Below are positions 41,665-51,362 of a stretch of DNA of 64,000 nt, in pieces (position 1 is the first letter of the stretch; each line of letters opens with the position of its first letter). The stretch is taken from positions 3,159,369 through 3,223,368 of the forward strand of contig NZ_CP100445.1 of assembly GCF_024227435.1 (NCBI RefSeq). The letters are read 5' to 3'. The notes beneath the pieces were generated by a model. It did not search any database. It had not been told where the DNA came from and was given only the letters and a program-made list of their open reading frames with translations. A program made the position numbers and the translations under genes. The DNA comes from Natrinema caseinilyticum. Its GTDB lineage: Archaea > Halobacteriota > Halobacteria > Halobacteriales > Natrialbaceae.

Positions 41665-44600
41665 ATGTATATCAAAGCGCTCGTTCTGGACAATTTCAAG
41701 AGCTTCGGCCGCAAAACCAAGATCCCGTTCTACGAGGATTTCACGGTCGTGACGGGCCCGAACGGCTCGGGCAAGTCGAACATCATCGACGCCGTTCTCT
41801 TCGCGCTCGGGTTGGCACGGACCCGCGGGATCCGAGCCGAGAAACTGACCGACCTCATCTACAACCCCGGCCACGACGACGGGACCGCCACCGGCGGGCC
41901 CCGCGAGGCCGTCGTCGAGGTCATCCTCGACAATTCCGATCACACGCTCGAGCGCTCGCAGGTCGTCAACGCGGCCGGAAGCGAAGACGTCGGCGACGTC
42001 GACGAGATACGGATCCGACGGCGCGTCAAAGAGACCGACGACAACTACTACTCCTACTACTACCTCAACAACCGCTCGGTCAATCTCTCCGACATCCAGG
42101 ATTTGCTGGCCCAGGCCGGCGTCACTCCGGAGGGCTACAACGTCGTCATGCAGGGCGACGTCACCGAGATCATCAACATGACACCCCACTCCCGCCGGGT
42201 GATCATCGACGAAATCGCGGGCGTCGCGGAGTTCGACGCCAAGAAAGAAGACGCCTTCGAGGAACTCGAGACGGTCCAGGAACGGATCGACGAAGCCGAA
42301 CTCCGGATCGAAGAGAAACGCGACCGCCTCGACCAGCTCGCCGACGAACGCCAGCAAGCCCTCCGCTACCGACGGCTCCGCCGCGAGAAAGAGGAGTACG
42401 AAGGGTACAAGAAGGCCAGCGAACTCGAGGAGAAACGCGACGAACTCGACTCGATCGAGTCGAGAGCCGACGACCTCGCGGACGAACTCCGCGAACTCCA
42501 GCGGGAACTCGACGAACGCGAGGGAAAAGTCGTCCGCCTGCAGGAAGACCTCGAGGACTTGAACGCCGAGATCGAGCGGAAGGGTGAGGACGAACAGCTC
42601 CGAATCAAAAGCGAGATCGAGGAGATCAAAGGCGACATTTCGCGCCTCGAGGACAAGATCGAGGCCAGCGAAGGGGCGATCGAGGAGGCCGAATCCGATC
42701 GCCGTGAGGCGTTCGTCCAGATCGACCGCAAGCAGGAGACGATCGAGGATCTCGAGACGGAAATGCGAGATCACAAACTCGAGAAGGCCTCGATCAAGAC
42801 CGAAATTCAGCAACGTGAGGCCGAACGGGAGGATCTCGAGGCCGAGATCGATGCCGTCGACACCGAGTTCGACGAACTCAAAGCCGAACTGAGCGATCGA
42901 AAGGACGAACTGGAAACGGAAAAGACCGCGAAGAACGACCTCCAGCGCGAACAAGACCGACTGCTGGACGAGGCCCGTCGCCGCTCGAACGCAATCAGCG
43001 AAACGGAAGACGATATCGAGGCGAAACGCGCCGAGATACCGGAGATCGAGAGTCAGCGGGGCGATCTCGAGCGAGAACTCGAGAAAGCGAAGCGAAACCG
43101 GACGAACATCACGGAGGTCGTCGACGATCTGAAAACCGAAAAGCGCCGCCTCCAGTCGGACGCCGACGACCTCGACGACGAGATTCAGGCGAAACAACAG
43201 GAGTACGCCGAACTCGAGGCCAATGCCGGCGAGAGCGGCGATTCCTCGTTCGGCCGCGCGGTCACGACGATCCTCAATTCGGGAATCGACGGCGTCCACG
43301 GCGCGGTCGCCCAACTCGGCACCGTCTCCGGCGAGTTCGCGGTCGCCTGTGAGACGGCCGCCGGTGGCCGCCTCGCGAACGTGGTCGTCGACGACGACGT
43401 CGTCGGCCAGCAGTGTATCGAACACCTCAAATCCCGAAACGCCGGTCGCGCGACCTTCCTGCCGCTTACGGATATGAGCCAACGGCGACTCCCGAACGCA
43501 CCCAGCGACCCGGGGATCGTCGACTTCGCGTACAATCTCGTCGACTTCGACGGCCAGTACGCCGGCGTCTTCTCGTACGTCCTCGGGGACACCCTGGTCG
43601 TCGAGGATCTCGAAACCGCCCGCTCGTACATGGGCGACTATCGGATGGTGACGCTGGACGGCGACCTGGTCGAGAAGAGCGGCGCGATGACCGGCGGATC
43701 GGGCAGCGGCTCGCGGTACTCCTTTACCGGCGGCGGCGAAGGCCAACTCGAGCGCGTCGCCAAACAGATCACGGAGCTACAGGACGAACGCGAGTCCCTC
43801 CGGGAGGAGCTCCGCGGCGTCGAAGAGCGCCTCGACGACGCCCGCGACCGCAAGAGCGACGCGGCCGACGAGGTGCGATCGATCGAAGCCGAACTCGAGG
43901 GATTCGACGACCGACGGGAGACGATCGAGGCGGAAATCGAGGATCTGGAGGCGGATCTCGAGGAGCTGCGCGAGGAACGCGAGTCCGTCGACGAGCGGAT
44001 GAACGAGATCGCAGACGAGATCGAAGCGAAGACGGCGACGGTCGAGGAGATCGAAGCCGACATCGACGACCTGGAGACCGAACTCGCGGACTCGAAGATC
44101 CCGGAGCTGACCGATCAGATCGAGGAGCTGGACGCCGAGATCGCGGAACGCGAGCGGCGAATTCAGGACCACGACAGCAAACTCAACGAACTGAGCCTCG
44201 AGAAGGAGTACGCCGAGGACGCCATCGAGGATCTTCACGACGACATCGAGACCGCCCAGAACCGCAAAGCCGAACACGAAGAGCGGATCGAAGACCACGG
44301 CGAGCAGATCGAGGCGAAACGCGAGACGCTCGCCGAAAAGCGCGAGGCCGTCGCGGACCTCGAAGACGAACTCGCCGAGTTGAAAGACGATCGGAACGAT
44401 CTCAAGGAGGACCTGAGCGAAGCCCGGACCGAACGCGACCAACAGCAGGATCGTGTCAACGCCGTCGAGAGTAAGCTCGAGAACGCTCGCGAGCGCGCGA
44501 GTAGCCTCGAGTGGGAGATCGAATCGCTGGAATCGGAGGTCGGCGACTACGACCCGACGGACGTCCCCGACCACGAGACCGTCCTCGAGATGATCGACCA

Positions 44601-45237
44601 TCTCGGCGCGGATATGGAGGCGATGGAGCCGGTGAATATGCTCGCGATCGACGAGTACGAGACGGTTCGAAGCGATCTCGAGGATCTCGAGGAGGGCAAG
44701 GCGACACTGGTCGAGGAAGCTGACGGGATCCGGGAGCGCATCGAGCAGTACGAAACCCAGAAAAAGCGGACGTTCATGGACGCATACGAGGCGATCGCCG
44801 CTCACTTCACCGAGATCTTCGAGAAGCTTTCGGAGGGGACCGGAACGCTGCACTTAGAGAACGAGGCCGATCCGTTCGACGGCGGGTTGACGATGAAGGC
44901 TCAGCCGGGTGACAAGCCGATCCAGCGCCTCGACGCGATGTCCGGCGGCGAAAAGTCGCTGACGGCGCTGGCGTTCATCTTCGCGATTCAGCGGCACAAT
45001 CCGGCACCGTTCTACGCGCTCGACGAGGTCGACGCCTTCCTCGATGCGGTCAACGCCGAGCGGATCGGCGAGATGGTCGACGAACTCTCCGAGAAGGCCC
45101 AGTTCGTCGTCGTCTCCCACCGCACGGCGATGCTCGACCGCTCCGAGCGGGCGATCGGCGTCACGATGCAACAGGACAACGTGAGCGCGGTGACCGGGAT
45201 CGACCTGAGTAATGGAGAGGTGCCGGCTGATGACTAG
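41665..45237 (+). CDS. smc: Chromosome segregation ATPase SMC
   Basis: A 1190-residue SMC protein, the ring-forming core of the condensin-like complex that organises the chromosome. The N-terminal head has FKSFGRKTKIPFYEDFT and Walker A GPNGSGKSN around residues 31-39. Two long acidic coiled coils flank a hinge at about 520-680, with conserved GGSGSG near its end. The C-terminal head has the signature MSGGEKSLTALAF and Walker B FYALDEVDAFLD. Length and order are normal. The stop codon overlaps the scpA start by 8 bases, so SMC and kleisin are coupled. Confidence 0.97.
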   Translation: MYIKALVLDNFKSFGRKTKIPFYEDFTVVTGPNGSGKSNIIDAVLFALGLARTRGIRAEKLTDLIYNPGHDDGTATGGPREAVVEVILDNSDHTLERSQVVNAAGSEDVGDVDEIRIRRRVKETDDNYYSYYYLNNRSVNLSDIQDLLAQAGVTPEGYNVVMQGDVTEIINMTPHSRRVIIDEIAGVAEFDAKKEDAFEELETVQERIDEAELRIEEKRDRLDQLADERQQALRYRRLRREKEEYEGYKKASELEEKRDELDSIESRADDLADELRELQRELDEREGKVVRLQEDLEDLNAEIERKGEDEQLRIKSEIEEIKGDISRLEDKIEASEGAIEEAESDRREAFVQIDRKQETIEDLETEMRDHKLEKASIKTEIQQREAEREDLEAEIDAVDTEFDELKAELSDRKDELETEKTAKNDLQREQDRLLDEARRRSNAISETEDDIEAKRAEIPEIESQRGDLERELEKAKRNRTNITEVVDDLKTEKRRLQSDADDLDDEIQAKQQEYAELEANAGESGDSSFGRAVTTILNSGIDGVHGAVAQLGTVSGEFAVACETAAGGRLANVVVDDDVVGQQCIEHLKSRNAGRATFLPLTDMSQRRLPNAPSDPGIVDFAYNLVDFDGQYAGVFSYVLGDTLVVEDLETARSYMGDYRMVTLDGDLVEKSGAMTGGSGSGSRYSFTGGGEGQLERVAKQITELQDERESLREELRGVEERLDDARDRKSDAADEVRSIEAELEGFDDRRETIEAEIEDLEADLEELREERESVDERMNEIADEIEAKTATVEEIEADIDDLETELADSKIPELTDQIEELDAEIAERERRIQDHDSKLNELSLEKEYAEDAIEDLHDDIETAQNRKAEHEERIEDHGEQIEAKRETLAEKREAVADLEDELAELKDDRNDLKEDLSEARTERDQQQDRVNAVESKLENARERASSLEWEIESLESEVGDYDPTDVPDHETVLEMIDHLGADMEAMEPVNMLAIDEYETVRSDLEDLEEGKATLVEEADGIRERIEQYETQKKRTFMDAYEAIAAHFTEIFEKLSEGTGTLHLENEADPFDGGLTMKAQPGDKPIQRLDAMSGGEKSLTALAFIFAIQRHNPAPFYALDEVDAFLDAVNAERIGEMVDELSEKAQFVVVSHRTAMLDRSERAIGVTMQQDNVSAVTGIDLSNGEVPADD

Positions 45238-46315
45238 GGAGGCCTCCGAGGAGTCGAAGACGACGACGGAGGGCTCCGAAAATGCGAGCGGCGAAGCCGC
45301 GAGCAGCGAGTCTCGAGACGACGAGATTCCGCTGAACATCGTGGGACACGAGGATCGGGAACGGCCGGGGGACTCGAGGCCCGAAGCGGCCACGGAGGCG
45401 GCCGCGAGCGCGGGCGGCGACGAGTCGGTCCTCGAGTTCACGGAGGGAGCGACGGCGGACGCCGCGGACGAGGGGGCCACGGTCGACGAGGCCGGGAACG
45501 AAGACGAAGTCGAGCCCGTCGAATTGCTCGTCAAGCTCGCGAAAGACGGCGAGATCGATCCGTGGGATATCGACATCGTGGCGGTCACCGACAAGTTCCT
45601 CGAGGCGCTCGACGACGTCGACCTGCGAACGTCGGGGCGGGCGCTGTTCTACGCGAGCGTCCTCCTGCGGATGAAAAGCGACGAACTGTTCGCCACCGAC
45701 GAACCCGAAGACGAGGACCTCCCGCCGTGGGAAGCCCCCTTCGCGGACGACGGTGCGATGGCCGCCGACGGCGACGACGGCGGCGAGTATCCGTCCGGAT
45801 TCGATCCCGTCGAGAATCTCGAGGCCGAGATGGAACGCCGCCTCGAGCGCAAACACGCGCGGGGGAAACCGGAGACGCTGGACGAACTGGTTCGCGAACT
45901 CCGAACCGCCGAACGCGACACGTGGTGGAAGGAATCGCGCAGCTACGACACGAGCGACTCGCCGTCCGGCTACGGCCGCGGCGTCCAGGAGCTGAACTAC
46001 CACTCCGGCGACGACTTTCGCGTGGACGACGAACCGACGAGCGACGACGTCACGCACACGGCCCACGAGGAGGACATCGAGGCGGTCATCGACGACGTCG
46101 AAGCGGAACTCGAGGACCACTACGGGAAGGGGCGAGACGAGGTGCTGTACGCCGAGATCGACGAGATCGGCGGGACGCGCGTGATGACCTATCTCGCGTT
46201 GCTCTTTCTGGCCCACCGCGGTCGGGTCGTACTCGAGCAGGACGAACTGTTCGGCGATCTCTGGGTCAAAGAGGCCACGGTCGAGTCGGAACCGAGCGAA
46301 GCGATCGCCGACTGA
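45230..46315 (+). CDS. scpA: Segregation and condensation protein A (kleisin)
   Basis: A 361-residue kleisin that bridges the SMC heads. An acidic disordered N-terminus of about 85 residues precedes the domain start EVEPVELLVKLAKDGEIDPW, followed by DIDIVAVTDKFLEALDDVDL and LLRMKSDELF, all typical of ScpA. A winged-helix-like C-terminal part (RVMTYLALLFLAHRGRVVLE followed by QDELFGDLWV) contacts the SMC head. The long acidic tail is unusual compared with bacterial ScpA but common for haloarchaea. No scpB lies nearby. The ATG at 45230 lies within the smc end. Confidence 0.93.
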   Translation: MTREASEESKTTTEGSENASGEAASSESRDDEIPLNIVGHEDRERPGDSRPEAATEAAASAGGDESVLEFTEGATADAADEGATVDEAGNEDEVEPVELLVKLAKDGEIDPWDIDIVAVTDKFLEALDDVDLRTSGRALFYASVLLRMKSDELFATDEPEDEDLPPWEAPFADDGAMAADGDDGGEYPSGFDPVENLEAEMERRLERKHARGKPETLDELVRELRTAERDTWWKESRSYDTSDSPSGYGRGVQELNYHSGDDFRVDDEPTSDDVTHTAHEEDIEAVIDDVEAELEDHYGKGRDEVLYAEIDEIGGTRVMTYLALLFLAHRGRVVLEQDELFGDLWVKEATVESEPSEAIAD

Positions 46316-46354
46316 GCCGTTTCGGTCGGTCCCCGCGACTCGAGTGCCCACAAG

Positions 46355-46386
46355 CGTTTAGCACACACCGGCGAAACGTCGGTGTG
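46355..46386 (+). promoter_or_regulatory. TATA box and inverted repeat abutting a start codon
   Basis: CGTTTAGC (46355-46362) is a TATA about 27 bases before the ATG at 46387. CACACCG (46364-46370) and CGGTGTG (46380-46386) form a perfect 7-bp inverted repeat with a 9-base loop, ending exactly at the start codon. This could be an operator over the transcription start. Confidence 0.45.
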
Positions 46387-47025
46387 ATGTCCGGACCGGA
46401 CGACGCCCTCTTTCGATTCCGGGTCGAGACGTTCGCAGTGATCCGGAAACTGCTGCCGATCGCGCTTCTCGCGGGAGCCCTGGGAGGGCCAGTAGTCGCG
46501 ACCGATCCGACCCGGGGGATGTGGATCGCCGCCGGATTCTTTTTGCTCGTTCTGGTGGACGTCCTCGTCGTCAATCGGCTCCCGCTGTATCCGGCCCACG
46601 CGTTCGGGATCGAATACCGGTTCGAGGACGATCCGTTCGAGACCGACCGACGTCACTGCGTTCGGTGCGGAATGCTCGTGGACGCGGGAATCCATCGCCG
46701 CTACGCCAGACAGTTCGTTCTCCTCGGAATCCCGCTACATACCCTCGCGTGGGGGAGTAACGACTTCTGTCGCGATTGCGTCGCGCTCGAGGAGCGTGCG
46801 GACTCGGCCACCGTTCCGCCGTCGGGGCAGCCGGCGCCGCCAACAGACGGTTCCGACTCGGAGACGCCGGTATCGTCCGCGGAGTCGCACGTATCGGCAG
46901 CTGGATCGTCGATATCGGCCAGTACGACACCTCCTGGACGTGAAGCCGAGGACGCCAACCGAGCCCGTCGGGTCGATCGGAACGACGAGACCACGGCGCT
47001 CGAACTCGAGTGCGCGTTCGAGTGA
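46387..47025 (+). CDS. Membrane protein with a zinc-binding Cys motif
   Basis: A 212-residue protein of unknown function following scpA. Two membrane segments (residues about 20-40 and 45-64) are followed by a domain with HCVRCGMLVDAG and, about 30 residues on, NDFCRDCVAL, giving a probable four-cysteine zinc site. The C-terminal 70 residues are Ser/Thr/Pro-rich and disordered. The ATG at 46387 fits a leaderless message from the TATA at 46355. Its own promoter means it is not necessarily part of the smc operon. Confidence 0.7.
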   Translation: MSGPDDALFRFRVETFAVIRKLLPIALLAGALGGPVVATDPTRGMWIAAGFFLLVLVDVLVVNRLPLYPAHAFGIEYRFEDDPFETDRRHCVRCGMLVDAGIHRRYARQFVLLGIPLHTLAWGSNDFCRDCVALEERADSATVPPSGQPAPPTDGSDSETPVSSAESHVSAAGSSISASTTPPGREAEDANRARRVDRNDETTALELECAFE

Positions 47026-47080
47026 CGAACTCCTCGGTACAACCGTCGGTAGTCCCGCCGCGAAACAGAGAACGAGATTC

Positions 47081-47145
47081 CGAACCGTGGTCGCGCTCGG
47101 TTTGGACACCGAACCGTGGTCGCGCTCGGTTTGGATACCGAACCG
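47081..47145. repeat. 29-bp tandem repeat, 2.2 copies
   Basis: CGAACCGTGGTCGCGCTCGG plus TTTGGACAC (47081-47109) is repeated with one change at 47110-47138, then a third partial copy CGAACCG follows. The array sits between the convergent membrane-protein and MTA-phosphorylase genes and ends just outside the latter's stop codon. Confidence 0.8.
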
Positions 47146-47147
47146 GG

Positions 47148-48014
47148 TCACTCCCGGTCCAGATACTCGCCGGCTAACAAATCGACGCGCTCGAGCGTCT
47201 CTTCCGGGATCGCTTCGACGGGAGTGTTGATCGTTCCCTCGAGTGCGCTCCAGGCCTCGCTGTGGAAGTCGTCGGGCATGGTCCGGATGGCGCGTTCGAC
47301 GACGGCGTTGATCGCGTCCTGGTTGACCGCGGCGTTCTCGAGGACTTCCTCGAGAGTCACCTCGCCGTCGTCCTTCCAGACGTCGTAGTCGGTGACGCCG
47401 GCGATCGTGGCGTAGCTCAGTTCGGCTTCGCGGGCGAGTTTGGCCTCCGGAATGGCGGTCATTCCGATGACGTCCCATCCCTGCGATCGGTAGAACTCGC
47501 TTTCGGCCTTCGTCGAAAACTGCGGGCCTTCGATACAGACGTAGGTCCCGCCTCGTTCGGTCTTGGTCTCACCGTCGGTCACGTCCTCGGCCGCGTTCGC
47601 GAGATGGGTGGCCAATTCCGGGCAGTACGGGTGGGCGAACCCCATGTGGACGACCATCCCGTCACCGAAAAATGAGGGCGACCGATGCTTGGTTCGGTCG
47701 AAGATCTGGTCCGGGACGACCAGCGTTCTGGGTGGCAGATCCTCGCGGAGGCTCCCGACCGCGTTCGTCGAGATCACCCGATCGACGCCGACCGCCTTGA
47801 GCGCGTAAATATTCGCCCGGTAGGACGCGTCTGTCGGCAGGTACTGATGGTTCTCCCCGTGCCGTGGGAGAAACGCCACCTCGCGTCCGGCGAGGTCGCC
47901 GAGCGTCACCGCCCCGCTCGGTTCGCCGTAGGGCGTCGAAACCGCCTCCGTGCGAGTGTTCTCGAGTGGTAGTGCGTCGTAGATGCCGCTCCCGCCGATT
48001 ACGCCGATCGTCAT
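47148..48014 (-). CDS. mtnP: S-methyl-5'-thioadenosine phosphorylase
   Basis: A 288-residue nucleoside phosphorylase of the MTAP group, which splits methylthioadenosine into adenine and methylthioribose-1-phosphate in methionine salvage. Motifs include TIGVIGGSGIYD with the phosphate loop, LPRHGENHQYLPTDASYRA, and CIEGPQFSTKAESEFYR with IGMTAIPEAKLAREAELSYA near the substrate site. The frame runs to 48152, but the added residues are Arg/Pro-rich; the ATG at 48014 begins the family core. Related archaeal enzymes also accept inosine or guanosine. Confidence 0.92.
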   Translation of the reverse strand: MTIGVIGGSGIYDALPLENTRTEAVSTPYGEPSGAVTLGDLAGREVAFLPRHGENHQYLPTDASYRANIYALKAVGVDRVISTNAVGSLREDLPPRTLVVPDQIFDRTKHRSPSFFGDGMVVHMGFAHPYCPELATHLANAAEDVTDGETKTERGGTYVCIEGPQFSTKAESEFYRSQGWDVIGMTAIPEAKLAREAELSYATIAGVTDYDVWKDDGEVTLEEVLENAAVNQDAINAVVERAIRTMPDDFHSEAWSALEGTINTPVEAIPEETLERVDLLAGEYLDRE

Positions 48015-48210
48015 GCCAGAACCTGGGGGGACCAGGCCCCTAAATGTCCGGTTGGGGCTCCGATCCCGGGCACACACCGGCAGTCCGTCGGCGGCGACCG
48101 TAACGGGTGGCCCGTCGACGGCCTCCGTTCGTCGGAACTGCGCTCGAGGCAATGGTTGTCGGTATCACAGTTCACAAATACCCAAGTAGGGGCCCCGCCA
48201 CTTCGCGGAT

Positions 48211-49677
48211 ATGGATGTCGGCGAGGCCTCGGACGATAGTGCCCTCACCGAGGGCCCGCTCGTCCGACCGATGGTCAGGTTGGCGTGGCCGCTGGTGGTA
48301 ATCCAGCTCTTGCAAGTCGCTTACAACGTCGGGGACACCTTCTGGCTCGGCGCGCTCTCGCCCGACGCGGTCGGGGCGGTGAGCCTCGCCTTTCCGCTTC
48401 TCTTCTTGCTGATTGCGATCGGGAGCGGCTTCACGACGGCCGGCGCGATACTGATCGCCCAGCACACGGGGGCAAAGAGCGGCGAAGCGGGATTGATCGC
48501 CGGACAGACCCTCGCGTTCGTCTCGCTGGTCGCCGCCGGTCTGGGTGCGGTCGGCGTCGTCGCGACGGACCCGATGCTGTCGGCGTTGCCCGCCGACGCC
48601 GAGACGCAGGCCACGATCCTCCCGCTCGCCGCCGGCTATCTCCGGATCTTCTTCCTCGGGCTGCCGTTCCTGTTCGGCTTCTTCGTCTTCGTCGCGCTCA
48701 TGCGCGGGTACGGCAGCACTCGAGCGCCGATGCGAGTGATGTTCGTCAGCGTCGTCATCAATCTCGTCCTCGATCCACTGTTCATCTTCGGCGTCGGTCC
48801 CCTCCCCCGACTCGAGGTTGAGGGGGCCGCCGTCGCGACGCTCATATCGCGGGGGATCGCGACGGCGATCGGGTTCTACCTGCTGTATTACACCGACGTC
48901 GGGCCGGACATTCGGGCGGCCCACCTCCGACCGCGTCGAGAGTACGTCGAAGAGATCACGCGACTCGGGATCCCGACGGCGCTCGAGCAGTCGATGACGG
49001 CGCTCGCGCTGGTCGCGATGACCGCGATGGTCGTCACCTTCCCGCCGGCGGTGGTCGCGGCCTACGGGCTCGGCAACCGGCTGATCTCGCTGGCCTTCCT
49101 GCCGGCGATGGGAACGGGACAGGCGACGGACACGATCGTCGGCCAGAATCTGGGGGCGGGCAAGCCCGACAGGGCGGCGCGGGCGGTCCGGCTCGCGGCG
49201 GGCGCGATCGCGGCGATCATGCTCGCCGCGGGGACGCTCGCGTTCCTGTTTCCGGAACCGTTCGTCTCGGTGTTCGTGACGGCCGACGTGGCGGGCAAAG
49301 CGACGACTATCGACTACGGGTCGACCTACCTCCAGTTCGCCGCTGTCGCCTTCGTCTTCATGGGCGTGCTACAGGTGGTCCAGGGCGCGTTCCGTGGTGC
49401 GGGCAATACGAAGACCGCGCTCGTCTTCGCCGTCCTGGGACTGTGGGTCGTCCGCGTCCCCGTCACCTATTATCTGCTCTTCGTCGCAGACTGGGGGCCG
49501 ACGGGCATCTGGACGGGCGTGGTCGTCGGCGATATCGTCGGCGCGCTCGCGGCCGCCGCGTGGTTCACCCGGGGAACGTGGAAAGAGACCATCGTGGACG
49601 GGGGCGATCGACAGGCCGATCCGACGAACGAACAGGGACCGCCCGGAACCGCGGATACCGAGTCGACCACGGACTAA
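48211..49677 (+). CDS. MATE-family multidrug or metabolite exporter
   Basis: A 488-residue membrane protein with twelve predicted helices in two bundles. LAWPLVVIQLLQVAYNVGDT followed by FWLGAL is the typical first-helix MATE motif, and QSMTALALVAMTAMV begins the second bundle. The first 18 residues and last 35 are acidic and disordered. It would expel cationic compounds in exchange for sodium or protons; the substrate is unknown. Its upstream region shares a short spacer with the MTA phosphorylase gene, which runs the other way. Confidence 0.9.
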   Translation: MDVGEASDDSALTEGPLVRPMVRLAWPLVVIQLLQVAYNVGDTFWLGALSPDAVGAVSLAFPLLFLLIAIGSGFTTAGAILIAQHTGAKSGEAGLIAGQTLAFVSLVAAGLGAVGVVATDPMLSALPADAETQATILPLAAGYLRIFFLGLPFLFGFFVFVALMRGYGSTRAPMRVMFVSVVINLVLDPLFIFGVGPLPRLEVEGAAVATLISRGIATAIGFYLLYYTDVGPDIRAAHLRPRREYVEEITRLGIPTALEQSMTALALVAMTAMVVTFPPAVVAAYGLGNRLISLAFLPAMGTGQATDTIVGQNLGAGKPDRAARAVRLAAGAIAAIMLAAGTLAFLFPEPFVSVFVTADVAGKATTIDYGSTYLQFAAVAFVFMGVLQVVQGAFRGAGNTKTALVFAVLGLWVVRVPVTYYLLFVADWGPTGIWTGVVVGDIVGALAAAAWFTRGTWKETIVDGGDRQADPTNEQGPPGTADTESTTD

Positions 49678-49764
49678 CGCGCCGAACGGCGGATTCGAGA
49701 TCGGTCGCGAACTAACGCGCCGCCGTCTCGAGCGGATTCGAACGTCCGACTCGAGGCGCTCGAC

Positions 49765-50493
49765 TCAGCAGTTCCGTTCGATCGCAGTTCGCAGTCGCCG
49801 CTCGAGGTCGTCGCTGTCGGTCGGACCGAGCGAGAGGCGGTCGTGTCGTTCGTCGGCGTCGAAGTGTTCCGAGAGCAACCCGCCGCGGCGGTCGACCTCG
49901 AGCAGCAGGTCGAACCCGCCGTCGTCCGGAATCGGCACGACTTCCAGTTCGTCCAGTTCACCGGCGAAGGGACCGGATCGGGGGACGAACTCGAGTTCCT
50001 GAACGAACCGGCGGTTCGCGAAGAGCGATTCGGTCGCCTCGCATTTCGCCGTGCGGAGCGTAAAGCCGAGCGACTCGAGGGCGTCGAACAGATCCCGCCG
50101 AAGCGGGTCGGGTTCGATCTGGAGGTCGTCGCGGTCGTCCGGATCGACCGCCCAGTCGATGTCGAGGCCGGTGTCGAGCCAGACGCTCGTTCGCCCCAGC
50201 GTGACGGGGGTGTGGTATGGAACGTCGATCGTGACGGTAAACGACCGTTCCTCGTCCGGTTGGATCGTGAACGAGTCGCCCGCGCGGAACGTATCGACCT
50301 TCGCCGATCGAGTGCTCTCGTCCGTCTCGTAGCGCGTCGCGAGCGCGAAGTAAACGTCGTCGACTTCCTGTGCGTCGTTGCCGCCCGTGACGTCGACGCG
50401 CGCTTCGACGGATTCGCCCGCCGTCAGCGTCGTCGGGAGGACCGTATCGACCGTCGCCGAACCGATACCGAGGCTGGAGAGGATTCGTTTCAC
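49765..50493 (-). CDS. Spo0M-family protein
   Basis: A 242-residue arrestin-like protein of the Spo0M (SpoOM) group. It begins MKRILSSLGIGSATVDTVLP, followed by TAGESVEARVDVTGG, a Spo0M opening, and continues with PYHTPVTLGRTSVWLDTGLD and IDWAVDPDDRDDLQIEP. In bacilli Spo0M influences sporulation; in non-sporulating archaea its role is unknown. It is a single gene, convergent with the MATE gene. Confidence 0.88.
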   Translation of the reverse strand: MKRILSSLGIGSATVDTVLPTTLTAGESVEARVDVTGGNDAQEVDDVYFALATRYETDESTRSAKVDTFRAGDSFTIQPDEERSFTVTIDVPYHTPVTLGRTSVWLDTGLDIDWAVDPDDRDDLQIEPDPLRRDLFDALESLGFTLRTAKCEATESLFANRRFVQELEFVPRSGPFAGELDELEVVPIPDDGGFDLLLEVDRRGGLLSEHFDADERHDRLSLGPTDSDDLERRLRTAIERNC

Positions 50494-50663
50494 AGGACGG
50501 GGCTCGACCGACGCGGGTAAAAACTTTCTGTTCCGTTGACAGCAACGCGGGGGTGCGGTGACGGAAGGGGGTCCACAGCCCGACCGAGATAGATGCGACC
50601 GTCGCCTGGTGGGTGTGACCCGTCAGAGAACGGCCACTCCAATCCGTCGCGCGGCGCCCGCCG

Positions 50664-51362
50664 CTATTCGTCGACGAGCGTCCACTCGTCGGCCCCGACC
50701 GACTCGAGTATTGCGCGCCGGTTCATCTCCGCGAGTACTTCGGGCAGTCGGTCCGGTTGGGCGATTTCCATCTCGATACGCTCGATGCCGTGGGATTCGG
50801 TGAGGAAGTGACGGATCTCCTCGCTCGTGAACGATTCCTGGTCGGCTTTCGCCATCGCGCTCGAGATCAGGTCGATCATGTCCTCGATGAAGTTCCACGG
50901 ATAGACGACCCAGGTCCAGTCCTCGAGGCGTTCGCCGACGTAATCCGGCTGGAACTCGCTCGTTCCCAACAGTTGCAGCGTCGCGGTGCGAACGGCGCCG
51001 GCGTTGCGGTCGTCGACGTACTCGTAGGCCCGCTGTATCGAGCCGCCGGTGTCGGCGATGTCGTCGATGACGAGGACGTCCTTGTCCTCGACGCTGCCTT
51101 CGGGCATCGGATAGCGGACGGTCGGCTCGCCGGACTTCTCGGCGGTACCGACGTAATGTTCCATCTTCAGGCTCGTCAGATCGTCCAGGCCGAGGAAGTC
51201 ACAGAGACAGCGACCCGCGAACCAACCGCCGCGTGCCAGCGCGACGACGACGTCCGGTTCGAACTCGTCGTCGCGGACGTCGTCGGCCACGTCCCGACAC
51301 AGGCCGTAGATGTAGTCCCAGTTGGTTACCGTACAGTCGAAATCGTCCGGAAGATCGGACAT
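50664..51362 (-). CDS. Phosphoribosyltransferase-family protein
   Basis: A 232-residue type I phosphoribosyltransferase. The PRPP loop is KDVLVIDDIADTGGS and the early strand DVVVALARGGWFAGRCLCDF is typical of Gpt/Hpt-like enzymes. A C-terminal extension of about 80 residues after the fold (TSEEIRHFLTESHGI) is unlike the short bacterial enzymes. It may salvage a purine base or act in regulation. MSDLPDDFDC at 51362 is the chosen start because the next ATG adds 11 basic residues not seen in the family. Confidence 0.85.
   Translation of the reverse strand: MSDLPDDFDCTVTNWDYIYGLCRDVADDVRDDEFEPDVVVALARGGWFAGRCLCDFLGLDDLTSLKMEHYVGTAEKSGEPTVRYPMPEGSVEDKDVLVIDDIADTGGSIQRAYEYVDDRNAGAVRTATLQLLGTSEFQPDYVGERLEDWTWVVYPWNFIEDMIDLISSAMAKADQESFTSEEIRHFLTESHGIERIEMEIAQPDRLPEVLAEMNRRAILESVGADEWTLVDE

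Noticed and set aside
41635-43746. A 703-codon open frame antisense to smc
   Set aside because: It mirrors the GC-rich coiled-coil region of smc; its translation is hydrophobic/Phe-Leu-Val-rich without motifs, while the sense strand encodes a clear SMC.
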